DNA of 64,000 nucleotides from Pseudomonas mucoides (GTDB lineage Bacteria; Pseudomonadota; Gammaproteobacteria; Pseudomonadales; Pseudomonadaceae): the NCBI RefSeq assembly GCF_015461845.1, contig NZ_JACOPW010000003.1:744001-808000 (forward strand), read 5' to 3'. The notes below the pieces were generated by a model, which made no database searches, was not told the origin of the DNA, and saw only the letters and a program-made list of their open reading frames with translations. This document shows, piece by piece, positions 25,924 to 33,501 of the stretch; the first letter of the stretch is position 1; every line of letters starts with the position of its first letter. A program made the position numbers and the translations under genes.

Positions 25924-26874
25924 ATGTATGACGCCCTTGGTGATTTGTCGCTCGACTTGCTTCGTGCCTTTGAAGCAGCCGCCCGTCATCGCAGCTTTAC
26001 CGCGGCGGCGGTGGAGCTTGGCACTACGCAGCCGGCGGTCAGTCAGCAGATCAAGCGATTGGAGGAGCAACTCGCGACGCGGTTGTTTGACCGCATTTAT
26101 CGCGGTATTGAATTGACAGAAGCCGGGACTATTCTTTTTGAGCAAGTTCAGCTCGGTTTGCAGAATATCGACGCGGGATTGAGCGCGATCAGCGCACAGC
26201 AGCAACATGAGGTGCTGCAAGTCGCGACCGATTTCGCATTCGCCGCTTACTGGCTGATGCCGCGTCTGCACCGTTTTCACAAAGCCAATCCACAGGTGGA
26301 CGTCAGCCTGGTCACCAGTGAACGCAGCCACAACATGCTGCGCACCGATATTGATGTGGCGGTGTTGTTTGGCGACGGACGCTTCAAGCAGGGTGAAAGC
26401 CATTGGCTGTTCAGCGAAGAAGTGTTTCCAGTGTGCAGCCCGCTGTTGCTCAAGGATCGTTCCCTGCCCTTGTCTGCACAGTCGTTGCTGGAGTTTCCGC
26501 TGCTTCATTTAAGGGGTGAAAACAGCAGTAACTGGTTCGACTGGAGCGGTGTGTTTCGCGAGTTGGGGATAACGTCGGCACCCGCACCGGGGCAGTTACG
26601 CTTCGACAATTACACGCTATTGATTCAAGCGGCGATTGGCGGACAAGGCGTAGCGATTGGCTGGCGGCACCTTGTGGATAACTTGCTGGCGCAGGATTTG
26701 TTGTGTCGGCCGATTGCCGAGACGGTAATTTCCAGGCTGGGTTATTACGTGGTCCTGCCCCAGCGAAAACGGCGTGGAGCGTTGATTCAACAGTTTGTGG
26801 ACTGGTTGATGGAGGAACAGGCCAGTAGCGCGCAATCGCTTAATGGCCTGCCATTGCCCTCTATTGCTGTTTAG
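25924..26874 (+). CDS. LysR-family regulator of the choline sulfatase genes
   Basis: A 316-residue LTTR with N-terminal winged HTH (LLRAFEAAARHRSFTAAA to QPAVSQQIKRLEEQL, about 11-55) and a periplasmic-binding-protein-like effector domain (about 95-300). It is divergent from betC with 114 bp between, the classic arrangement for an LTTR controlling its neighbour. A T-N11-A LTTR half-pattern can be seen near 25830, but I would not call an operator from it alone. The stop overlaps the convergent NAD(P)-binding gene by 14 bp. The effector is probably choline-O-sulfate or choline; this is inference. Confidence 0.9.
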   Translation: MYDALGDLSLDLLRAFEAAARHRSFTAAAVELGTTQPAVSQQIKRLEEQLATRLFDRIYRGIELTEAGTILFEQVQLGLQNIDAGLSAISAQQQHEVLQVATDFAFAAYWLMPRLHRFHKANPQVDVSLVTSERSHNMLRTDIDVAVLFGDGRFKQGESHWLFSEEVFPVCSPLLLKDRSLPLSAQSLLEFPLLHLRGENSSNWFDWSGVFRELGITSAPAPGQLRFDNYTLLIQAAIGGQGVAIGWRHLVDNLLAQDLLCRPIAETVISRLGYYVVLPQRKRRGALIQQFVDWLMEEQASSAQSLNGLPLPSIAV

Positions 26875-27532
26875 TGTCAGCCGCGATGAAGTTCACGTGC
26901 TCGCCAACGTGCAGACTCAGATGCAGTTCATCGGCAATCCCTACGGCCACGCGGTTCAACCGTTGAAGGGGTTCTGCCAAGCCCGGTTCGAGGCTGTCGC
27001 TGATATGGCTGAAGTGCTCGATCGTCAGACCGGACACACCGCGCGGTGCATTGACCAGCGTCCAGCGCAAAGCACTGTTTTGCAGCGCTTCGCGGATTTC
27101 TTCGGCGGCGTGGCGTTGCAATCGATCTTCTATTTCCGGATCGTCCAGCAATTCAAAATCACCTACCAGAAACAGCCGCGTAATGCCTGCTGCCTGCATG
27201 CCATCGATCAACGCATCCACGGCAAGCACTTGCTCGACCGGACCCGGCACGATGGTTTTTTCGACGTATTCGCTGTTGAACGGCAATCCTGGCGCATCCA
27301 GTAAACAGATCACGGCTGAGCACCCCGCCACGCTTTGTTTAACGCGCTCGGCTTCAAACAGGTCGCCGGTTTTTGTGCGCAGGCCCGGGCGTGGCGCCAA
27401 CGCCGTCAGGTCGTCCAGAATGGCGATCACTTCATGTTGGCGCCGCAGCATTTCAGCCATCAGCGCACTGCCCAGGCTACTCATGGCACCATAAAGCACC
27501 ACTTTTACCACCGGGGTTTCGGCATTTTTCAT
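26861..27532 (-). CDS. NAD(P)-binding Rossmann-fold protein (NmrA/SDR-like)
   Basis: A 223-residue cytoplasmic protein resembling atypical SDR/NmrA-type NAD(P)-binding proteins. Start MKNAETPVVKVVLYGAMSSLG at 27532 has AAGGAA upstream. The glycine motif reads YGAMSSLGSALMAEML (residues 14-29), a degenerate GxxGxxG with Ser in place of one Gly, so cofactor binding should be tested. A second landmark is GDFELLDD near 130 after the VxRLFLV strand. The 3' end overlaps the LysR gene by 14 bp. The substrate is unknown. Confidence 0.75.
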   Translation of the reverse strand: MKNAETPVVKVVLYGAMSSLGSALMAEMLRRQHEVIAILDDLTALAPRPGLRTKTGDLFEAERVKQSVAGCSAVICLLDAPGLPFNSEYVEKTIVPGPVEQVLAVDALIDGMQAAGITRLFLVGDFELLDDPEIEDRLQRHAAEEIREALQNSALRWTLVNAPRGVSGLTIEHFSHISDSLEPGLAEPLQRLNRVAVGIADELHLSLHVGEHVNFIAADTKQQ

Positions 27533-27616
27533 TGCTGAAGTTCCTTGTTTCCTGCGTATATGGCGTGTGACCTGTAGGAAGCGGTGAGGGTTCGACCGGG
27601 TTTCAGAGGGATTCAG

Positions 27617-27943
27617 ATGCAGCAGATCAAGGGTTATCACGCCCATGTGTATTTCGACGCCAGCACCATCAATCAGGCTCGGACACTGTGCGAACAGGCG
27701 GCGCAGTTGTTCTCGCTAAAAATGGGCCGCGTACACGAACGCCCGGTCGGCCCGCACCCGGACTGGAGCTGCCAACTGGCGTTCGGCCCCGAACTCATTG
27801 GTGACGTGCTGCCGTGGCTGGCGCTCAACCGCAACGGGTTGGTGGTGTTCCTGCACCCGGACACCGGTAATGACTTGCTCGATCACACCGAGCACGCGAT
27901 CTGGATGGGCGCGATCCGGGCCCTGGACCTGTCTATTTTTTGA
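27617..27943 (+). CDS. DOPA 4,5-dioxygenase-family protein
   Basis: Small (108-residue) protein of the DOPA-dioxygenase family related to fungal extradiol ring-cleavage enzymes. It has the expected His-containing segments: GYHAHVYF (residues 6-13), GPHPDWS near 45 and FLHPDTG near 83. The start at ATG 27617 follows AGAGGG; an in-frame upstream start adds 11 unconserved residues. The stop abuts the stop of the convergent GFA gene (27943/27944). Bacterial members are largely uncharacterised, so a real substrate cannot be named. Confidence 0.82.
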   Translation: MQQIKGYHAHVYFDASTINQARTLCEQAAQLFSLKMGRVHERPVGPHPDWSCQLAFGPELIGDVLPWLALNRNGLVVFLHPDTGNDLLDHTEHAIWMGAIRALDLSIF

Positions 27944-28345
27944 TCAGATCGTTTCTTCTGCTTCGCCGGGCAAGTGTTCGTCCAGGTGCAGCCAGGGCAA
28001 GCGGCTGTCGGTCCATATATGCCGCTCGGCCGGTGCCAGCTCTGGATGGTCGAAGGTGGCGACGGTGACGTCGATGCTCTCGGGGCTGAGAGGGTTCATG
28101 AACGTCAGTTGCGCCCCACAGTTCGGGCAGAAATTGCGCACGCCGGTTGAAGAAGACAGGTACTGCGCGGGTGTTCCTTTCAGCCATTGAAAGGCTGACG
28201 CGGGCACGGTGATCCAGGTGGTGACGATCCCGCCGCTGACCCGTCGGCAAATCGAACAATGACAGTGGGCGATGTCGTGCAACGGCCCGTTGAATTGATA
28301 GCGCAGATGTCCGCAGTGGCAGCCGCCGGTGTGAATGTTGGTCAT
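27944..28345 (-). CDS. GFA-family zinc protein (glutathione-dependent formaldehyde-activating-like)
   Basis: A 133-residue protein with the complete zinc-binding cysteine set of the GFA/CENP-V fold: GGCHCG (9-10 region), CHCSICRR near 28-35 and CPNCGAQL near 72-79. Members are often annotated as formaldehyde-activating enzymes, but most have no demonstrated activity; treat as a zinc-fold protein. It converges with no gap on the DOPA-dioxygenase-like gene. Confidence 0.87.
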   Translation of the reverse strand: MTNIHTGGCHCGHLRYQFNGPLHDIAHCHCSICRRVSGGIVTTWITVPASAFQWLKGTPAQYLSSSTGVRNFCPNCGAQLTFMNPLSPESIDVTVATFDHPELAPAERHIWTDSRLPWLHLDEHLPGEAEETI

Positions 28346-28380
28346 CCTGTTTGCTCCTGTTGCCTATGTGCTGACCCCTT

Positions 28381-28451
28381 CGCGAGCAGACTCGCTCCCA
28401 CCGTGGGGCCTCAGTGGCCACAGATCTATGGTGGGAGCGAGCCTGCTCGCG
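28381..28451. repeat. REP inverted pair upstream of the citrate transporter
   Basis: Units CGCGAGCAGACTCGCTCCCACC (28381-28402) and GGTGGGAGCGAGCCTGCTCGCG (28430-28451), with a close-set 27-bp centre. It lies between the divergent GFA and citrate-transporter genes. Confidence 0.9.
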
Positions 28452-28621
28452 CAGGCCGCAACTCGGTCCATCTGGATAAACCGGTCCGACGACCGGTCGC
28501 CCATCCGCGCAATGCTTTTACCGGCGAAAGCTTGCTGAAAGCTTCCCCGATTAGGATCGCCCCCACTGCCGGCAACAGACCGGTTGGCCAATGAGTGTTT
28601 TATCGCTCGCACGGCCCATTT

Positions 28622-28712
28622 AACAACAACAATGGTGATCCTGATGTCCTTTGCTACCCGCCGCTTCGCTGTCACTCCGCCCGTACGCCTCGTGCTTCCC
28701 GTTCTGCGCTGA
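28622..28712 (+). promoter_or_regulatory. Possible Crc/Hfq A-rich motif and short leader ORF before the citrate transporter
   Basis: AACAACAACAA at 28622-28632 fits the AAnAAnAA catabolite-activity motif bound by Hfq with Crc in Pseudomonas mRNAs. Its last A begins an ATG that opens a 26-codon frame (28632-28712; MVILMSFATRRFAVTPP and on, Arg/Pro-rich) ending 51 bp before the transporter start. The wider 28452-28763 stretch contains no other gene that I can support. Confidence 0.4.
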
Positions 28713-28763
28713 CCCAACCGGTTCGCCCATTTCCCCTAGCCGCGCTACGCCTGGAGTATTCCC

Positions 28764-30071
28764 ATGCTGACTTTCCTTGGCTTTGCCATGGTCATCACGT
28801 TCATGTTCCTGATCATGACCAAGCGCCTGTCCGCGCTGATCGCCTTGATCATCATCCCGATCGTCTTTGCCCTGTTCGGCGGTTTTGCGCCGAAGATCGG
28901 TCCGATGATGCTCGAAGGCATCACCAAGCTTGCGCCGACCGGCGTGATGCTGATGTTTGCCATTCTGTATTTCGCCCTGATGATCGACTCCGGCCTGTTT
29001 GACCCGGCCGTGCGCAAGATCCTCAAACTGGTCAAGGGCGACCCGCTGAAAGTTTCGGTCGGCACCGCCGTACTGGCGCTCGTCGTTTCCCTCGATGGGG
29101 ACGGCGCGACCACTTATATGATCTGCGTGGCCGCCATGCTGCCGCTCTACAGCCGCATCGGCATGAGCCCGCGGATCATGGCCGGCCTGATCATCCTCGC
29201 CGGTGGCGTGATGAACATGACCCCATGGGGTGGCCCGACCGCTCGTGCGGCCAGCGCCCTGCATGTCGACCCGTCGGACATTTTCGTGCCGATGATTCCG
29301 GCAATGCTGGCGGGCGTGGTGGCGATCCTGGCGATTGCCTACTTCTACGGTAAGCGCGAGCGTGCGCGCCTGGGTGAATTGCACCTGGCCGGCGATGAAA
29401 TCGACCACAGTGAAATCAGCGTTTCGCAGTTCCCGGACGCCCGTCGTCCGAAACTGATCTGGTTCAACGGTTTGCTGACCCTCGCGCTGATGTGCACCCT
29501 GATCGCCGGCCTGTTGCCGCTGCCGGTGCTGTTCATGGTGGCGTTCAGTATCGCGATGATCGTCAACTATCCTTGCCTGCAAATGCAGAAGGACCGCGTT
29601 GCGGCTCACGCCGGTAGCGTGTTGTCGGTGGTCGGTCTGATCTTCGCGGCGGGTATCTTCACCGGTATCCTGTCCGGTACCGGCATGGTCGACGCGATGT
29701 CCAAAAGCCTGCTGGGGGTCATCCCGGATTTCCTCGGGCCGTACCTGGCCGTGATCACTGCGCTGGTGAGCATGCCGTTTACGTTTTTCATGTCGAACGA
29801 CGCATTTTATTACGGCGTGTTACCAGTGCTTGCCGAAGCCGCCAGTCATTACGGTATAACCGCAGTGGAAATGGCACGTGCCTCGATCGTCGGTCAGCCC
29901 GTCCACTTGCTGAGCCCGCTGGTACCATCGACCTATTTGTTGGTGGCCCTGGCCGGTATCGAATTCGGTGACCATCAGCGCTTTACCCTGAAATGGGCCG
30001 TGCTGGTGTGCATGTGCATACTGGTTGCAGCGTTGCTGATGGGGATTTTTCCGCTGTTCAGCACTCTATAA
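28764..30071 (+). CDS. CitMHS-family citrate transporter (divalent metal-citrate:H+ symporter)
   Basis: A 435-residue, about 12-segment inner-membrane protein of the CitMHS/CitN family that takes up citrate complexed with Mg2+ or related cations. Family signatures include LDGDGATTYMICVAAMLPLY near 110-130, MNMTPWGGPTARAAS near 150, and SNDAFYYGVLPVL near 345. The start MLTFLGFAMVITFMFL lies inside the first membrane helix, as usual. The 5' leader carries an A-rich motif that could place it under catabolite repression control. terC follows after 84 bp. Confidence 0.92.
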   Translation: MLTFLGFAMVITFMFLIMTKRLSALIALIIIPIVFALFGGFAPKIGPMMLEGITKLAPTGVMLMFAILYFALMIDSGLFDPAVRKILKLVKGDPLKVSVGTAVLALVVSLDGDGATTYMICVAAMLPLYSRIGMSPRIMAGLIILAGGVMNMTPWGGPTARAASALHVDPSDIFVPMIPAMLAGVVAILAIAYFYGKRERARLGELHLAGDEIDHSEISVSQFPDARRPKLIWFNGLLTLALMCTLIAGLLPLPVLFMVAFSIAMIVNYPCLQMQKDRVAAHAGSVLSVVGLIFAAGIFTGILSGTGMVDAMSKSLLGVIPDFLGPYLAVITALVSMPFTFFMSNDAFYYGVLPVLAEAASHYGITAVEMARASIVGQPVHLLSPLVPSTYLLVALAGIEFGDHQRFTLKWAVLVCMCILVAALLMGIFPLFSTL

Positions 30072-30155
30072 CCAAAGACTCATCACGACGGGTCCGGTCT
30101 TCGCGGTTTGAAGCCCGGGCCTTTCGTGGTTTAACACTCGCTCAAAGGAATACAC

Positions 30156-30923
30156 ATGGAATGGCTGACCAACCCTGAAATCTGGGTTGCCTTCTTTACA
30201 CTGACCGCCCTGGAAATCGTCCTGGGTATCGATAACATCATCATGATTTCGATCCTGGTCAGCCGCATGCCCAAGCACATGCAGGCGCGCACCCGGATTT
30301 TCGGTCTGGCCCTGGCCATGATCACGCGGATCCTGTTGCTGCTGTCGATCACCTGGGTCATGCGCCTCACGGCCGACCTGTTCGAGGTGTTCGGCCAGGG
30401 TATTTCCGGGCGAGACCTGATCCTGTTCTTCGGTGGTCTGTTCCTGCTGTGGAAGAGCTCGCAAGAGATGTACCACGCGCTGGAAGGTGAAGACGAAACC
30501 AACGAAGAGCCGAGCGGCAAGGGCGGCAACTTCCTCTACACCATCATCCAGATCGCGATCATTGACATCGTGTTCTCGCTGGATTCGGTGATCACCGCCG
30601 TCGGCATGGTCTCCCATGTTCCGGTCATGGTCGCCGCGATCGTCGTGGCTGTGCTGGTGATGATGTGGGCGTCCGGCACCATCAGCGAGTTCATCGACAA
30701 GCACCCGTCGCTGAAGATGCTGGCGCTGTCGTTCCTGCTGATCGTCGGTACCGTGCTGATTGCCGAATCCCTGGACGTACACGTGCCAAAAGGCTACGTC
30801 TACTTCGCCATGGCGTTCTCGCTGGCGGTTGAAGCGATCAACATCAAGATGCGCACTGCCATCGCGAAAAAGAAGAAACAGCAAGATCCGGTGAAACTGC
30901 GCAAGGACATTCCGGGCCAATAA
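30156..30923 (+). CDS. TerC-family integral membrane protein
   Basis: A 255-residue polytopic protein of the TerC/Alx family, linked in other bacteria to manganese export or tellurite resistance. The paired acidic motifs in membrane helices are present: LEIVLGIDNIIMIS near 20-33 and FSLDSVITAVGM near 145. The C-terminus is short and basic (KKKKQQ). No Mn-responsive yybP-ykoY-like leader is visible in the 84-bp upstream gap. A REP hairpin followed by eight T residues ends the unit. Metal specificity is inferred from family only. Confidence 0.9.
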   Translation: MEWLTNPEIWVAFFTLTALEIVLGIDNIIMISILVSRMPKHMQARTRIFGLALAMITRILLLLSITWVMRLTADLFEVFGQGISGRDLILFFGGLFLLWKSSQEMYHALEGEDETNEEPSGKGGNFLYTIIQIAIIDIVFSLDSVITAVGMVSHVPVMVAAIVVAVLVMMWASGTISEFIDKHPSLKMLALSFLLIVGTVLIAESLDVHVPKGYVYFAMAFSLAVEAINIKMRTAIAKKKKQQDPVKLRKDIPGQ

Positions 30924-30945
30924 CCCAAACGTCAGCGCAATACCC

Positions 30946-31043
30946 TGTGGGAGCGAGCTTGCTCGCGATAGCGGTCTTTCAGTCAACAGCACTGTTGAAT
31001 GTGAAGGCCCCATCGCGAGCAAGCTCGCTCCCACATTTTTTTT
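30946..31043 (+). terminator. REP inverted pair ending in a T8 tract, probable terC terminator
   Basis: Inverted 25-bp units TGTGGGAGCGAGCTTGCTCG... (30946-30970) and its mirror (31012-31035), the second followed directly by eight Ts (31036-31043). This REP pair therefore has the structure of a large intrinsic terminator for terC. The family here has GAGCTTGCTC in place of GAGCCTGCTC. Confidence 0.75.
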
Positions 31044-31059
31044 GTGCAGGGTTCAGGGA

Positions 31060-31347
31060 CTAGTGGGTAGCGGGCGGATCGAGGTTATCCAGCACTCGAT
31101 TCACCGCCAATTCTCCTAGCATGATGACCTGCTGAATCCCCAGCAACGTATGGCGTTGCGGGCCCCCCAGAAACCCGGCGAGATCACTCGCCATGACGCT
31201 GGCTGACGCCAACGATTCGCAGGCATGCGCTAGCAGGGTTTCGTTATCAATCTTGGGGTCTATAAGGAAGATGGTGCTGGGTTTGCGCGGCGGGAAGTCG
31301 TGGGGGACCGGATCGCTGTCCGGTGGGTTGGGCGTTACCTTGAACAT
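31060..31347 (-). CDS. DUF6124 (DUF3077-like) small protein
   Basis: A 95-residue protein with the Pseudomonas-specific pattern MFKVTPNPPD, then ACESLASASVMASDLAGFLGGPQR and IQQVIMLGELAVNRVLDNL. It is slightly short for the family because the usual helical insert after the N-terminal motif is missing. There is no signal peptide or membrane segment. Function is unknown; genomes often carry several paralogues. A good ribosome-binding site (GGAG) lies 8 bp before the ATG and is part of a structured leader that could hide it. Confidence 0.83.
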   Translation of the reverse strand: MFKVTPNPPDSDPVPHDFPPRKPSTIFLIDPKIDNETLLAHACESLASASVMASDLAGFLGGPQRHTLLGIQQVIMLGELAVNRVLDNLDPPATH

Positions 31348-31348
31348 A

Positions 31349-31480
31349 AATAGAACTCCAGTACTGGTTACGTGGAGCCCTCACACTCGCTACCAAACGA
31401 AGGTGGTGGCCATACACAGGTTGGTAGACCGGAGTACTGGAACCGGCGCCCCCGAAGGGACCCTGCGCATGGCCACCATA
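31349..31480 (-). ncRNA. Structured leader of the DUF6124 gene, C4-antisense-like
   Basis: On the minus strand the 130 nt before DUF6124 hold long perfect complementary pairs. Bases 31404-31413 (TGGTGGCCAT, plus strand) pair with 31469-31478, and 31390-31396 (CTACCAA) pair with 31421-31427. Bases 31433-31441 (AGTACTGGA) pair with 31357-31365 (TCCAGTACT). The last pairing covers most of the GGAG ribosome-binding site. Some pairings exclude each other or form a pseudoknot, as in a switch. The arrangement recalls C4 antisense RNAs, which pair with the ribosome-binding region of their own mRNA, but the class needs a covariance-model search. Confidence 0.45.
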
Positions 31481-31825
31481 AAGCTGCGAACTGAGAAAGC
31501 GTCCGCAGAAAGTGGCTATGCGCCAGAACTCCGGGCTACCAAACCCGATCACTGTTTTCAGCGACCGGGAAACGATAGAGGCCTGGTTCAAGGCGCACAA
31601 GCCGGCGGATTCTGTAGTAACCGTAGGCAACGACGCAAGGCGTTGTAGCCTCTGAGAAGTAACTCGGAGTATTTTTAAACAGGGCTCCCCGCGCTCGAAC
31701 ATTTAAGCATTTTCCTACAGCCATCGCGCGTGGTGCTTGATACGGTCGCACTCCAAGGTTGACGCACAGCCCCTTGGTGGTTAGCGTCCCGCACTCGCCT
31801 CAAACGACAATGACAAGGAGTGCAT
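31481..31825. other. Intergenic DNA without a supported gene
   Basis: These 345 bp lie between the DUF6124 leader and the PAAR gene. Open frames are short, lack ribosome-binding sites and match nothing I recognise. A TTGACG with a weak TAGCGT at 17-bp spacing (about 31759-31787) could be the PAAR promoter, but support is poor. Confidence 0.5.
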
Positions 31826-32322
31826 ATGTCTGGAAAACCGGCTGCACGCGTCACGGACCCGACCACTTGCCCGATTCCGGGCCATGGCACCAACCCCATC
31901 GCCAGCGGCTCCCCCGATGTGTTTTTTAATGGCCTCGCCGCTGCGAGAGTCAGCGACACCTGCACCTGCGGCCAGGCACTCAGCGGCGGCTTCTCCTCCA
32001 CGGTGTTCATCAACGGCCTGAACGCCATGACCCTCGATGGCACCACGAGCACGGCGGCGTAATAGTCGGCGGCTCCGGCAACGTAATCATCGGCAGCACC
32101 CATACCCCGGCGCCGTTCATTCCGCCCCTCCCGATCATTGGCCAGCCCGTCGTGGAATTCAAAGCCGTCAGCGCTGGCAATGGCGAACCGATAGCCGAAC
32201 GAGGCTACGAAATCGAAACCGCCGAAGGCCGCATCGTCAAAGGCCAGACCAACGCCTTGGGCATGACCCAAAGTGTCGCCACGCTAAAACCCGATCTCGC
32301 CGTCGTCCGCTGGACCGTCTAA
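31826..32322 (+). pseudogene. PAAR-domain protein, frameshifted
   Basis: PAAR proteins form the sharp tip of the type VI secretion spike and carry effectors. The first frame (ATG 31826, AAGGAG just before it) encodes MSGKPAARVTDPTTCPIPGHGTN and continues with normal PAAR glycine repeats to ...LDGTTS. It then meets TAA at 32060. The missing half continues in the -1 frame from about 32047 (EHGGVIVGGSGNVIIGSTHT..., with the standard PAAR end) to TAA 32320-32322. One missing base near 32044-32047 explains it. The second frame carries a C-terminal extension of about 60 residues after the PAAR core. No slippery heptamer is visible, so I read it as a lesion or sequencing error. Confidence 0.85.
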
Positions 32323-32340
32323 GCCTCAAGGAAGAATCAA

Positions 32341-33501
32341 TTGACCGGACAATGCATCGCCCCAGACGACCTGGACATGAAAAAACTCTGGAACAGCACC
32401 TGCGAACTGCCTGCCTGCAAGCGCGAAACCACCACAGGCGGTCCCAACCCCAAGACCCGCGTCGAAGTGCCGTTGCTGACCTGCAACTGCCTGTGGCGCC
32501 GGTTTCAGAAAGAAGCCGAAGAATGGGTCGCTCCGGGTGGCGTACTGATCGCCGACCCACAATCACGTAACCGCAAGATCAACGCCGCATATGCGCAGTT
32601 GTGGCTGGCGGATAACCGGTTTCAATGGGCGGGGTTGGCGGCGTTTGCGTCGAAGCAGGTGGGGTGTGGGTTGTTGCACGCGGCCAAGTTGCAAAAAGGT
32701 ATTGCCGCAGAAAAGAAAGCCCACCAAAGATTGCGTCAGGCCCCATCAGAAACCTTATTTGAAGGGCTTGGGTTCAAGCTAAGCCGAACTGATCCTGATA
32801 TTCAGTCTGAAGTAGACAAAGCTAGGTCAGAGAATCCGGTACCCACGACGGACATCACGCTCGGCGACAATTCTCGGTCGTTGGTTCAACAACAACTCGA
32901 CTATGTGTACGAAATGTTGGCGTTGGGAAACACTGCGCTATTTCTGGATGTTTATCCTCTCCATCGGTTTTTCATGGTTCGGGGGTATAAGGAAATGGAG
33001 AAATGCCTGAGAAGTCGGATAGAAATCGCAAAAGACGTGATGTGGTCCATCGGTGATAGCGTCCGTTTCGGCGTTGCCCATAAAGAAATTTTTGATACCT
33101 TTGAAGCAATCGAAGCGGGAAACATCGCCGACAGCGTTAACTACATGGCTGCGCACGAGCAGATCAATATTCTGCAACCGGCGATGTATGACGATGTGCA
33201 CTTCGCCTCGCTCATCCGTGGTACGCATGCCTCTGACATCGTTTCCGTCGTTACTGGTCTGCTTTCCGGCGTTCCAGAGGGGATACAGCTCACCTTGGCC
33301 AGTCAGTGCAAAGCTCCCGACAGTCGAAGCGTCACTTTCAGCAGCAACCCGTTGGCAAATCTGGCGGACAAGGATCAAAGGATGACATTCGTGCTTCGGG
33401 CCGCAGCACAGTTCAATGCCTTGCTAAATAATCCCGCGACTAAAAGACAGCTGCAACGCTCTATAACCGACATCGCAAGTGGAAATGGAGTGCACCAGTG
33501 A
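32341..33501 (+). CDS. DUF2515-like protein, candidate PAAR-linked T6SS effector
   Basis: A 386-residue protein starting at TTG 32341 after AAGGAAG; the next in-frame start, ATG 32377, would remove 12 residues. The N-terminal part has a cysteine-rich region (C5, C21, C26, C49, C51) and then RNRKINAAYAQLWLADNRFQWAGLAAFASKQVG. I recall that last pattern from the DUF2515 family. No signal peptide is seen. It is placed directly after a PAAR gene and before two related membrane-anchored proteins, the usual order for T6SS effector and immunity genes. The C-terminal half has no motif that I recognise. The effector role is inference from context. Confidence 0.6.
   Translation: MTGQCIAPDDLDMKKLWNSTCELPACKRETTTGGPNPKTRVEVPLLTCNCLWRRFQKEAEEWVAPGGVLIADPQSRNRKINAAYAQLWLADNRFQWAGLAAFASKQVGCGLLHAAKLQKGIAAEKKAHQRLRQAPSETLFEGLGFKLSRTDPDIQSEVDKARSENPVPTTDITLGDNSRSLVQQQLDYVYEMLALGNTALFLDVYPLHRFFMVRGYKEMEKCLRSRIEIAKDVMWSIGDSVRFGVAHKEIFDTFEAIEAGNIADSVNYMAAHEQINILQPAMYDDVHFASLIRGTHASDIVSVVTGLLSGVPEGIQLTLASQCKAPDSRSVTFSSNPLANLADKDQRMTFVLRAAAQFNALLNNPATKRQLQRSITDIASGNGVHQ

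Noticed and set aside
30072..30155. yybP-ykoY manganese riboswitch before terC
   Set aside because: TerC genes often carry it, but the 84-bp gap lacks the conserved paired loops.
32041..32064. Programmed -1 frameshifting in the PAAR gene
   Set aside because: No X XXY YYZ slippery heptamer at the break; a one-base deletion is simpler.
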